Positions 48,701 to 59,029 of a stretch of DNA of 64,000 nt are shown in pieces. Source of the DNA: Syngnathus acus (Eukaryota; Chordata; Actinopteri; Syngnathiformes; Syngnathidae); contig NC_051105.1 in the NCBI RefSeq assembly GCF_901709675.1, positions 620,001-684,000 on the forward strand. Direction: 5' to 3'. Below the pieces are notes generated by a model, which saw only the letters and a program-made list of their open reading frames with translations, had not been told where the DNA came from and did not search any database. Positions within the stretch are counted from its first letter, which is position 1; the number at the start of each line of letters is the position of its first letter. The position numbers were made by a program, and so were the translations under genes.

Positions 48701-50996
48701 ATATTTTCCCTGGCGTGCTTCCCACTCCCTTATCACTTTTTTTTTTTTACTTTTGCCTTACGTTTCATTTGTTTGGGGATGAACTTTCTTCATAAGACAT
48801 CCTGGTCATTGGGGTTTTCGTATTTATGAGCACCCAATATTGTTGTCTGCTGAATGTCAGCGCCTTAGTCGGCTCTTTCTTTCTACTGCTGCCACCTGCT
48901 GGATGTTTCCTGAAAGTACACTTAAAAGCACGAGTGGAAATTTGGACTTGCCAGTCGTTTGAGTGACAAAACCAACTTGGAAAAAGTGAATTTTTTTTTT
49001 TGCATATTTCCTGACGGACTGTCTTCATTTTCAGCTCACGAGGAAGTCTGCAGGTCCGAGCTCCTTTACGGAAATTTCCATCGATGACGACGTTCAGAAA
49101 AGCAAGGTACGGCGTATGCCGTACAATATTCTTCTTTTATTTTGAAAATAGGAGCAAGAATAGTTTGACTCAGATGGCATGCACATGCCAAGCTAATATT
49201 GCTAACCGACTTATTACAACTCCATCGCTCTTCGCAGGTTGTGTTTGCCAAAAAAGACCCCGTATGGGAGGAGGGCTTCACTTTCTTTGTCCATGACGTC
49301 AGAACGCAGCAGCTCGTTGTTCAGGTCGGTCGACGTTACGAGCCCACTCTGGCCCGATGAGTGCACTCTGGCACTTGCTGATTTGTGCTGGCAGGTGAAA
49401 GAGCACGAGAAGAAGACGCAACTGGGCATTCTCCGCCTGCCCCTCGCCCGCTTTGTCAACATCTCCAGCATGATGCTGGACCAGCGCTTCCAGCTGGAGC
49501 AGTCCGGTGCCAACAGCCAGATCAAACTCAAGGCCACGCTCAGGGTGGGTCGAGACGGCCGGCGCGAGGCCAGAACGAACAGCGCTCACCCATGGACATT
49601 TATGCAAAGTCTATTTGCTGCAACATGCCCGGCCGTCCCCTTTGACCTCCGCTGATCTTCACGAGTCCTTTCTTTACCCCGACAGGTTCTTAAGGTGGAG
49701 CAGCCTGAACCCAAACCGGTGAACCCACAAATGGCGGCGAGCAACGCCGGCGCGTCCTCCCTCAGCGCGCTTTCCACCAGCACCAGTCTCGCCAGTCAGG
49801 CCTCGTCGGCAGCCTTCCCCCCGGACGACTACTCCAACCACCGGCGGGCCTCCTATCTGGCGTCGGAGGCTTTGAGGCCGTCCCCGGCCACCCTGAGCAT
49901 GCGGCGTTACGACTCGCACAGCCTCTTGTCCGAGAACGCTCTGGCGGCGTCGCGCTTCGATCTGGTGGACGGGGCCTCCTATCCCGAGTGAGTTTGCCCG
50001 GGTCAAAGTTCGCGCGGCTCCGGGGTGGGGGGGCTCACTTTCATTCGGCCAAATCAAAGAAGTGAGAAACCTACAGCAGGTCTTATGGACGGAGCCCGAT
50101 CCAGAATCAAGCAGACGGAGCATGTCACGTGAACGCTTATCTTGACACTTGGTGGTTTTCCGCAGGGTCCTCCGCAAACATCGCGGCTCCTTGGGAGAGA
50201 TCAGCCTGACAGTGCGCTACGCCACCTTGAGGAAAAAACTGGTCATCATGGTCAACGGCTGCAGGTATTGCCCCCCCCCCCCTTCCGGTCTGTGGTCGCG
50301 CTCTCTCACTCGCCTCGCCGTCCGATGGCCGTCCGCAGAGATATCTTCCCCTGCAGCGAAAACGGAACGGACTCTTACGTGCGGCTGTACCTGCTCCCGG
50401 ACCAGAGCTGGAGGCACCGCAAGCGGACCCACGTCAAGAAGAGGACCGTCAATCCCGTCTTTGATGAGAAGTAGCCGCTCTCGCTTTGCTTAGTATGGAC
50501 CGGCGCCACCTTTTCTCTGACGCCGCCGCCGCACGTCTTCCAGATTTGAGTTTGACGTGAGCCTGGAAGAGGCCCTCACGCGCACCTTGGATGTGGCGGT
50601 GAAAAACAACAAGATGTTCCACATGCGGGAAAGGAAGGACATTGGCATGGTGGGTCGGCCGAGGCGAGCGTCCGTCCGCGTGGCCTTTCAGAATTGAGCT
50701 TGAACTTCATTTCCTGTGTGCAGGCGCTGATCAATCTCGCCCAGCTGGATCTTGTCAAGGGTGTCAAAGACTGGTATGTGATGCCTTCTTCAAAGTCTTT
50801 TCGTAGCAATTGAACTGTGGTGTCAGATATTTTTCTCCTCACCATTACTGTAGAGCAAACAAGACGTTTTTTGTCAAGGATTCTTTGTGAATCTTTCTTT
50901 CTTTTTCATGGAAGGTACAAGCTCTCGTTACAAGGCCCGAAGAGTCGAAGCAACAGCACAAACGATGCTTCCGGATCAAGCTCCTTTTCTAAGTGA
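45710..50996 (+). CDS. esyt3: Extended synaptotagmin 3 (859 aa)
   Basis: Twenty-three coding exons: 45710-46099, 46556-46597, 46664-46798, 46883-46959, 47039-47108, 47222-47311, 47376-47431, 47521-47641, 47708-47884, 47952-48034, 48123-48171, 48251-48340, 48431-48493, 48583-48639, 49035-49106, 49238-49324, 49395-49544, 49686-49987, 50166-50264, 50339-50470, 50544-50649, 50724-50773, 50915-50996; 2580 bases, whole codons. A hydrophobic hairpin (about residues 52-95) anchors the protein in the ER. An SMP lipid-transfer domain follows (about 115-300; TGMTNILDSPAF). C2A (about 303-420) keeps acidic calcium loops (KGKSDPYAVL, DEDRDKDDF). C2B (about 440-590) has no clear acidic loop pair. A Ser-rich linker leads to C2C with a basic patch (HRKRTHVKKRTVNP). 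E-Syts tether ER to plasma membrane and move lipids. E-Syt3 is favoured over 1 and 2 by three C2 domains, length (human about 886) and the neighbour faim. In-frame codons run upstream of the chosen ATG, but no earlier ATG. Confidence 0.95.
48888..48902 (-). promoter_or_regulatory. CTCF-like motif in an esyt3 intron
   Basis: The minus strand reads CCAGCAGGTGGCAGC, fitting CCASYAGRKGGCRS without mismatch, in the largest downstream esyt3 intron (between exons 14 and 15). Confidence 0.3.
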
Positions 50997-51157
50997 TTTG
51001 AAGACGTTACTGTAGACTAACTGGGTTGATGTTACATATCTGAGAAATATTTTTCTGCGCTACTCTCATTTTTGTCAGCTTTGATTTACAAGCTGTTCTG
51101 CATCGTGATGTCATTTTTTTTATGGTGTTTTTGTCATATGTTAAGGGATGGTAAAAA

Positions 51158-51163
51158 AATAAA
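51158..51163 (+). terminator. Candidate poly(A) signal of esyt3
   Basis: AATAAA in GGTAAAAAAATAAAAACC, 162 bases past the esyt3 stop. Another AATAAA occurs near 51238. Confidence 0.5.
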
Positions 51164-51357
51164 AACCAAACAGTTTTGATTTGTTTTTGTTTTTTAATTA
51201 CGAAAAACAGTACTGATTTCGCTCCAATCACTGTGTAAAATAAAAGATACTGTATAAAAGTCCACTTAAAAATCCCGTGGAGTAGTGGTTAATTCACGTA
51301 AAGTTGTAGTCCTTGTAAACATTGAAAAGAACTCCCCAACACGGGCTCGGAAAGACA

Positions 51358-51372
51358 CCAGCAGAGGGCAGC
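51358..51372 (+). promoter_or_regulatory. CTCF-like motif between esyt3 and the tensin gene
   Basis: CCAGCAGAGGGCAGC matches CCASYAGRKGGCRS perfectly on the plus strand. It lies about 190 bases upstream of the first candidate tensin exon. Confidence 0.38.
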
Positions 51373-51545
51373 AACAACTCCAGAGAGAGAGAGAGACAAA
51401 TAGACACACAGAGTGAGAGAGCAGGCCCCCGACTGGGCATGCAAAGTTTTCTCATGCAAGCATTGCATCCACTAAATTGTGTTCCGCAGCCGCTTGGGAA
51501 GAATCCCGAGAGTCCGCCAATGGGATCGGCGGCCTTTCTGCTCGG

Positions 51546-51671
51546 ATGGGATGCACGGTGAGCTTCATGTGCTGTGAAGAAGAAGAAGACTTCCTCCCCA
51601 TGCCTGGTGAGCTGCATGACGATGATGAGGACAAGACGAAAAAGAAGAGGAAGGACGGCAGCCTTCTCGGG
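51546..51671 (+). CDS. Candidate first coding exon of the tensin-family gene (myristoyl/palmitoyl-type N-terminus)
   Basis: ATG at 51546 opens 42 codons ending at a good donor (CTCGGG|GTGAGT) in phase 0, the phase needed by the C1 exon at 59030. The start MGCTVSFMCC has Gly2 and Ser6, fitting the N-myristoylation pattern MGxxxS, with three nearby cysteines suited to palmitoylation. An acidic run (EEEEDF), GELHDDDED and a basic KTKKKRKDG follow. The sequence upstream is in frame but contains no better ATG. I believe long tensin isoforms with N-terminal extensions and a C1 finger exist, but I cannot confirm that this exact exon belongs to them. Linking it to the C1 exon 7.4 kb downstream is inference from phase and order. 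Confidence 0.5.
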
Positions 51672-52420
51672 GTGAGTCATTCAAAACCTTCAGCTGCTCA
51701 TCTTAAAACTTTCTTATCAGTCAAAATCAACTGTTGTCATGGCAAAATTATTAGTGTCAGCATTGTTTGAAAATTCAATTTATTCAATCGGGTTTTAAAA
51801 AAAGAATATTTAGCAAATGTTTTCAGGGACTGTTTACACTAACAGCTGTCCCAATGGTCAGGCTTTTTTTTTGGGTTGACTGCATCCAGGATTTCAGAAA
51901 TCAAATTGCAGTGATTATTCTCTGCGCGGACTGTCGCTGCAGAGTGCAAGCCAGGAGCAAAGAGTGCGGTTAAGACCGAAAATGTTCGGCAAGCAAAAGT
52001 GCCATGTGTTTCTTGCAAAACAATTGGCTGACAGTAAAGGAACCACTGAATGAGTGAGACTGCATGCATTGTAAGCCGTGACAGGTGGTCAGGAAAAAGC
52101 CTTTCTAATGACTTTATTGCACAAATGGTTAGAAAATCGAGTGCAGACAAGCACATTCTTCGACGGTCTGCCCGTGACCTCAACTGACGTCGTCACCCCC
52201 CACACGCAGCGCAGCGCAGTGCAGTGCAGTGGCTCCCACTTCATTTGGCTCCCTGACTGCACTTTTCAAGGCGCACACGCACGCATGAAACCATGGAGAC
52301 CTCACGTAGAGAAAAACAAAACCTGCACCTCACTTGCGTATATGAAGAATCAATATATATATCAATATATGCCCGTTTATTAGGAACTGAGGGGTTCCTA
52401 TTAGTTTGTGTCTATTACAC

Positions 52421-52435
52421 TGCCCCCTGGTGGCC
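52421..52435 (-). promoter_or_regulatory. CTCF-like motif, opposite orientation
   Basis: The minus strand reads GGCCACCAGGGGGCA, close to the textbook CTCF core. With the plus-strand motif at 51358 it makes a convergent pair about 1 kb apart. Confidence 0.38.
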
Positions 52436-54362
52436 AAAGAGGAGCAGCACAAATACAATTGAATGGTTCAACACTTTTTTTGTTTTTACAAGGTGATAAT
52501 CGATTAGATTGACACAGATTCTAAAAAAAAACAACGTTGGATGGATGCCTTTGTGGGAATGAGTGGGATCTACTTTTGGGCTTGGGTGTGTTTGAAAGGG
52601 ATGTGGGGAAAGGTGATTTTTTTGGAGCAGCAGCGTCACGCATTCCAGTGGCCGTCAGCGGCAGACAGTGCGTCCTCTGTGCTGAGTGTGCGAGGACGGC
52701 CTATCGACGGCTTGACTCCTACCTGCCAGCGGGCCAGAACAAGAGCCTCTCTGTCTCGCCGGGATCTTTGCGGCGTCCGGCCCGCCTGCGACCCGGCCCG
52801 GGAGAGAGGCGTGCGCTGCTCCAGCAAACGCAACCTCTGCTCATTCCCAGTGGCGGGACATTGTTTTTTGAAACAGGCTCGTCTTTAGTTCTAGCAGGTC
52901 AGATTGATCTGTCGGTTGCTTTCAAATGCAAAAAGGTACTCGCACAGATCTGCGGATGGATTATCAAGTTGGGCCGGGGGAGCTGGGTCGCCCCATCATG
53001 TCCCGACCCCCCCCTTGGCATGCTGCATTTACTTTGAATGCACACAGGAAGAAAGAGCCCGCTTTTTTTTTTTCTTTGCCCCCACACATCGTGACAAGCT
53101 GAGGCACATCGTTGACACTTTTTCTTCTTAAGGATCGATTAGTAGGCATTGCCACTGGGATGCGCTTTCAGGTTAGCCTCTGCAAAACAAATGTTGCCAT
53201 TAGGCACCGACTAGTATTTTAAAATTTGACCGAGGGAAAATAAAGCCTGTTGTTCGCTTCAACACCGACCTTGGCCAAAGCAGCGCAAGAAAAAAAGAAA
53301 AGCAAGATTTTGCTTTCCATGTTGTGTTCGTAAGCTTTCCATGATGTGTGTGTGTGTGTGTGTTTCCTCTGCTCTGGCTAACAATGCTGCTCAGGAAGTA
53401 TGTCAGGATGAGGGCCAGCCGACAGGGCTGGCTTTTGTCACTGTAAGCCTCAGCGAGAAGAACATCCAAGTGGGAAAGCTTCAAGAGTGACAGAGCGCTT
53501 TGGAAGAAGGAGAAGGAGAGCGCTGTCTTGGCGGCAATGTCGTTCTTGTTGGTGAGTGCCGTTGACGCCTTTGGGTGGCTGCCTGACCAAGGCCTTTTGC
53601 TTTGGCTTTTCCTTGAAAGGAGCTCCCTTTCACTTTGTTCAAGTCGCTGGGTCAAAATGCCTTGTTTCTACCTCTGGACAAAAAAGCAACATGGCGGCTT
53701 CTTTTAGCAACGTAGCTGTCTGTAATGTTGAACGTAAGAAGCTCACGTCGTCATAACATTGTTGACTAGACCGCTGATCGATTCATTGCGGCTCTTTCTG
53801 GTGTGTGCAACTTGGCCACTGGGCGGCAGTGTAGTACGTAGAGACAAACAAAGAAGAATGTAAATATGCAATTAGGTCGTTGACCTCGTTCGAGCCAAGA
53901 CAAAAAGCACAGCGAAACAAATACAAATGGCAGACTGCTAATTTAGGACAGCTTGCTCGCAGCTTGGGCTAAGTGTCCTTTCCTAGTTTTCACCCGTGTG
54001 ACGCTGTGTGGGCCACCAATTAGATTTGATTTTTTTCTCCGGCAAAAGCGATGGACTCGAAAAGAGGCACACTCCCATTTGCTGACTCGTCGTAGAACCT
54101 TGGTGCTTCTTCGCACTGCTAATGAAATGAGCTTTGATTTAATCCCTGATGGCTTTCTGCCACGCACTTGCGTTGGCCAAGCTCTTGAGAAAAAAAAAAG
54201 ATGGCTGCAGTGGATCAATCCTGGGGGAGGAGCGGGAGACAATTGAAACATTAATCATAGGCACTTGGCTGGGATGGAAGAGGACGGCTGGCCAGCCAGC
54301 CGCTAATATGATTAAAAACGCTCTCTTGCGGCCAACCTTTTGGATGAGCAACATTGAAAGGC

Positions 54363-54388
54363 GGCCCGGCCCGGCCCGGCCCGGCCCG
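54363..54388. repeat. (CCCGG)n pentanucleotide array
   Basis: Five GGCCC/CCCGG units inside the putative tensin intron. Confidence 0.9.
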
Positions 54389-55095
54389 CAAGGCCTTGCA
54401 GAAAAGAATCTGCTTGGTCCGCTTGTCACTGAGGAGATAGAAAGTGCAAGCTCAGCACAATGCGAGCCACTTGCGCAGGACGGAAGCAGCACCACCGCAT
54501 CCGACTGATTAAAGTCGCCGACCGGCCAGAACGCTTGACCCGGAACGATTGGAAGAGCAAAGTAGCCTGTTGGCTGCTCGCTCTCCAAGGAGCAAGGAGG
54601 TCGGGCCCGGATGGACGGATGGACGCTCTGCTTCGGGAGCGTCAATGACAGACTGCTAGCCCGCCATTACTAGCGCTTAGCACATCTGCTTCGTAATTGG
54701 CGTCTTTCTTCAGGGTGGCGGGGAACCCGCAGCCCAGTTCTGGTCGCCCGGCATTCATTGAGGCGAATTGCCATGACGTCATCCGACTTGATCTTGGTGT
54801 GGAGGAGGAGGACACATCTGTCTTGTGTCAACTGGAGTCATTAGCCTGAAAAGCCTCCCTCCCTCCCTCCCTTTTTCATCACTTTAAGTTCCTCCCTCAG
54901 AAGACGAGCGGTCCCGCCGCCTCCCACTTGATATGTACGACTCTCTTCTCCTCCTTTGCCTTCTTCTTATGCTGCAAGGAGGACGGACGGATGGATGGAC
55001 AGGATTGACAGACGTATGCAAGGCCACTCACTGGTCAGGAGTCGACCTAGGCACATGCGTCCGCCACGTCGGTGATTGGCCGGAGCGCCCGCCAG

Positions 55096-55117
55096 GGCCC
55101 GGCCCGGCCCGGCCCGG
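55096..55117. repeat. (CCCGG)n pentanucleotide array
   Basis: Four units, about 100 bases upstream of the candidate exon at 55214. Confidence 0.88.
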
Positions 55118-55213
55118 ATGGTCTGTGTGATTTCTCAGCTGGTTGCTTTTGAGGGAGCGGCAAGAGGCGCATACGGCGAGGAAGATCTGCACTCCCACGG
55201 CCGTCCCGAGAGG

Positions 55214-55318
55214 ATGGGCAGACTCCAGCGCTGTCTGGCCGCAATCTTCAGCTGGGCCAGATTGTTCCTGTTCTGCTGCATCTTCCCTTTTTGGAAAGGC
55301 GGCAAAGGCCAACGCCAG
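55214..55318 (+). CDS. Second candidate first coding exon of the tensin gene (Cys/aromatic-rich)
   Basis: ATG at 55214 (MGRLQRCLAAIFSW) opens 35 codons that end at CGCCAG|GTATCA in phase 0, compatible with the C1 exon at 59030. The peptide contains a compact hydrophobic run, RLFLFCCIFPFWKGGKGQ, with paired cysteines and a basic end, which could insert into or be palmitoylated at a membrane. An earlier in-frame ATG lies at 55118. The GC-rich context suits a promoter. Function and membership in the gene are inferred only. Confidence 0.42.
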
Positions 55319-55685
55319 GTATCACTCGGCTCTCCTCGTTTGCCTGCGAGCCAAAATCAAAAGTCATGATGGGCGTTGAGAAAGCAATCGGTGCATTCAG
55401 AGAGCAGCTTCATCTTGTGTTTGTCCGCTTGGGGTCGCCGGCCTCACGTTGTCCACTGTCGTATCTGTGATATTGGACCAGTGGGCTCTGTTATAGACAA
55501 ACAATCAATGTTTGGAATGTTGGTTTTTTTTTTTTTTGGAATATCGCCTCAGTTTTCATACTTAGTCAATTGCATTTTCTGGCAGTCGGTCGGGCTTAAA
55601 TGCTGGCCGTCTCCCTTGGAGACTTTGCTTCTCTCCGGGTGGTCTGCGGGAAATACCAGGAGATTAATCCTCTCGGCTTGCTGCG

Positions 55686-55686
55686 C

Positions 55687-55720
<34 letters not shown>
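55686..55720. repeat. (GT)n dinucleotide array
   Basis: About 17 GT units in the putative tensin intron. Confidence 0.97.
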
Positions 55721-55722
<2 letters not shown>

Positions 55723-56433
55723 TTTCAGCACCTCGGCGGAGGTTTGTCTATGTATGCGGCGTGTGAGAAAGATGTCAAGAAGTTGAGCGGGTGATTATTA
55801 GGAAAGATGCTTAGAGAGCCCAGAAATTTGCGTCTACTTTTTGTGTGCACGTGCTACATAGGCATGACTTGGAACTCCATGGGGTTGGAGTCTGGGTTTT
55901 GGTCAGCACCCGGAGCTGACCAAAGCCCTTCTCGCTCTCTCTGGACACAATCTCATGTCTGTGCTGGCAACGAAGGGGGAGGTGGAGGGGGCGAAGGGAT
56001 CGAGAAATGAATGAAATTAAAATAAGTGCGGCCGAGAAGGGGGGGTGGGGGGGGGAGTAGAAAGAGGAGAGGCAGGCAGGAGAGATGGAGAATAAGAGCA
56101 CCCCACCCCCTTGGCTCCATGTGGAGAGGTCGGAGCTGGCTGACCCCCTCCCCTCCCATCCCCAGCCCGTTGGTTCCCCTTGTTTCCAAAAAGCTTTGTC
56201 AAAGTTTGCCTTGGCAGAAGGGAGGAGCCACGGAGTGACGAGAAAGAGGAGAGGCAGTCGGGATCCAATTAGAGGACAGAGCCACTTTGACATTGGGGGG
56301 AGGGAGGCAAGGGGGGCGAGTCGAAGCATCCTGACGTTCCCAAGCGTCCGCCTGGTGCGTGGCAATGGATCGGCGAGCCGGGACGGGACGTCCGGAAGCC
56401 CTCTAAGCGAGCCCTCCCTCCCCCTCCCCCACC

Positions 56434-56514
56434 ATGCCGTCCGTCTCCTTCGGCTTGCCGAGCGTTTTGGCCGCCCCCGCTCGTACCTGGGTCTGCCTGT
56501 CCTGCATGTTCTGG
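56434..56514 (+). CDS. Third candidate first coding exon of the tensin gene
   Basis: The ATG at 56434 in a good context (CCCCACCATGC) opens 27 codons, MPSVSFGLPSVLAAPARTWV and a Cys-rich end finishing CMFW at a strong donor (CTGG|GTGAGA), again in phase 0. It resembles a signal or anchor peptide. A very pyrimidine-rich stretch precedes it. The minus strand is also open across this region, so a chance frame is possible. Confidence 0.35.
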
Positions 56515-59029
56515 GTGAGATGATGTCGTGCGTGGCGCCTCGCTCTTTCTCGTCTGGCGTGCGCGCTCCAGACCAGACGACTGTCTTGATGACACGGGCG
56601 ACTTTCTGGCAATGAACAAGGAGGAATCGATGGCAAAGCTCTCGGGAGTGATTTGGTTGCTGGATCCAGATGCAAGCAAGCAGCCAAAGGATCTGTTGGG
56701 TGGTCTGCTTGTCGGGGGTTGGCTGGAGGTTGAGCTCCTGGAGGGGGGGGGGGGGGGGGGGGGTTCCGTTGTGACACTTTAGGGACTTCTTGGAGGACAG
56801 CGCATTGAGACAGGAGGTGCATTGTCTCCCGCTGGATCCAATGAGTGTGCATTTCGGCTGGCTTTTAGGTGGTGGACACACGCAGGCTTTTTGTTGTTGT
56901 TGTTGCTCTCGCTCTGGTTTAATTGAATCCGCCGTGTGCTCGCCGAGCGCTTGTTTGTGCAGCGCCGGCTCCTTCCGGGTCGTGAGCTTTCCTGTGTCTT
57001 TGCCTGAAAGTGGCTTGAGCAAAAATGTCCTCCGTTTGACCTGCCGCATTAGTCCCTTGCACCTCTGCTGTGTCAAGATCGGGTCAGACTGACCCACTGA
57101 GGAAGTTGTGGCTCGATTGCTGAAGTCGGCTGATTTTGACACGAGAGGCCGGCCTTCCAAACACCTCGGGCGCTTTTTTTTTTTTTCCCCCATCTCAAAG
57201 TAAAGAAGGAGCTGATCCCGCTGGCGCTGGTCCTTCGGGACTTGACGAGCAGACCGGATAAGCTCGTCATCAGTCATCGGTTAATTACCATTCTTTCCGA
57301 GGGGGGGGTTGTAAATGATCCTCAAAGCGCTCAAGCAGCGGTATAGCTTTGTTTCACTGATTGAGCGCACCACAGCAGCGTAGAACAAAGGCAGCCAGCC
57401 AGCTCGCAATGCGGGTCGCCGTTAATTGACGCTCCATCGGGCGAGGACAAACCCCAGCCTCCCTCTAAGGAGCCTAAAAATGGGTCTAGCTGTCTGTTTT
57501 GAGGTGGCGCTCGTGTGTGCATTTTGAGTCCATCGGAGGTCCAACTGCAAAGTCACAACGTTGACATTGTCAGAGGTGGGAAAAGCCCGGCCGGCGCCCC
57601 CGCCCGTCGGCCCCTTTTCCTCAACGTGTTTGCTTTGGATGACTTGCATGAAAAATCACAAACAAGAAAAAAGGCAAGTTCAACCAGCGCTGGGTTGATT
57701 TATGAGAGGTGCTGGGCTTTGTGGAAGGCCCCTCCCAGGCCTTTGGCTGGCCTCAAGACCCCCCCCACGCTCGAGTGGGCACATTGGCCTTAAAGCTCCC
57801 GGCGGCGGCGGCGGCCTCTCTTGGCATTTGCGCAATTTTCCAATTTTTCCGCTGCCTGATCCAAGGCTGCTTGACTTCACTTATGTCCACTTAAGTGCAC
57901 ATACACTCAAATTCTTTTCATTCCGTTCTCTTGTGTCAGTTCTGATCAAAATATATATTTTTTGGGTCAACATAAGTCAACCTTTTTCCATGTTTTTTGT
58001 TTTTCACAAATGCCATTGCAGGAATTGGCTAATGACGTTGCCGTGTTTTTTGTTGTTGTTGGTTTTTTTTTGCAAACAGCTTCGCACAGGATCCAAAAGT
58101 AACGCACGAGCGAGTTACGGCGTCATGGCCGCACATGTGTGTATGCTCTAGCATCAGGATGAGTCACACTTTTGGAGTGATTTGAGAGCAAGGCGAGGAA
58201 GGCTTGTGCGGGTTACCTTATGCCGCTGGAATGCGTGCAGTCAAAGTCCAACATGGAGTTGTTGAAGAAACGTGACCCAACCATTACTCTGCTTCACATT
58301 TTTGGAATTGGAGGGGGGCACACTTTGACAGCCTGTCCAAAAGTCCGACACCATGTTTGTGTGGATGCATGCGCAACTGTTCCCATGTGTGCTAATGAAT
58401 GCCGAGCGGGCGTCAGATTATGCATGCGTCGCCGGGGTGAGGCCGTCTGTTCCCAGGAGCTGGGAGGGGCGGAGCCTACGCGTGCACCCCGTACAGCCGA
58501 GCTTCGGGGCTCCCATCTGCCCGCCCGCCCGTGTCACCCCCACAAGCGTCTGGCTGGCTGGCTAACCCCAAAACAATAAACAAACTGCGCCAGCTGCATC
58601 GCTAATGCTCGCAAACAATTAGGGGCCCACAAAAGGAAAGGTGGCCGACGCTTCAATGTCTGCGACCGGATTGCACCAGGACGTATGGCCTCCACATTCC
58701 GGACGGAGCATGACAATGTGGAAATAGGGCCAGTGCTTGCCGCCCCCCCCCAAACATGCACCTCCTCCGGCGCTCTGTAGAGAACCCAGCTGACGCGCGG
58801 CTGCCATGTCAGCCAAACTCGATTAAGCTAATCAGGTTAAGTCGCGATGGCCGGCCGCTACGAAGGCTTGGCCGGATGGTTCCCGCCATGCGCCTCTCGA
58901 GCGAGCCGGCACGCCGGCTGGCGCCGCTTGCATCATTCCATTTGTCCATTGTCAAAACCACACACGCCACCTGCACGCGCTAAAGCAAAACAGATTTCAG
59001 CACCGACACCTGATGTTTTTCTTTTGCAG
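56515..59029. other. Putative tensin intron
   Basis: No exon recognised. A G run of about 22 bases at 56742-56763 and a C run at 58742-58750 are present. On the opposite strand a 488-codon open frame (55811-57277) overlaps this and the preceding interval. It is judged to be chance. Confidence 0.5.

Larger units (their letters stand above)
50997..51545. other. esyt3 3' UTR and spacer before the first tensin exon
   Basis: The first 250 bases are AT-rich 3' UTR with a poly(A) signal. The rest contains a CTCF-like motif and an (AG)n stretch near 51381-51420, and should hold a promoter for the exon at 51546. Confidence 0.55.
51672..55213. other. Putative intron 1 of the tensin gene; unassigned GC-rich block
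   Basis: No exon is certain. A GC-rich block at about 52630-52860 is open in two plus-strand frames but matches nothing known to me. A tiny open start (MSFLL) at 53537-53551 ends at a good donor in phase 0. Repeats include GCGCA/GTGCA at 52206-52230 and (CCCGG)n at 54363-54388 and 55096-55117. Confidence 0.5.
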
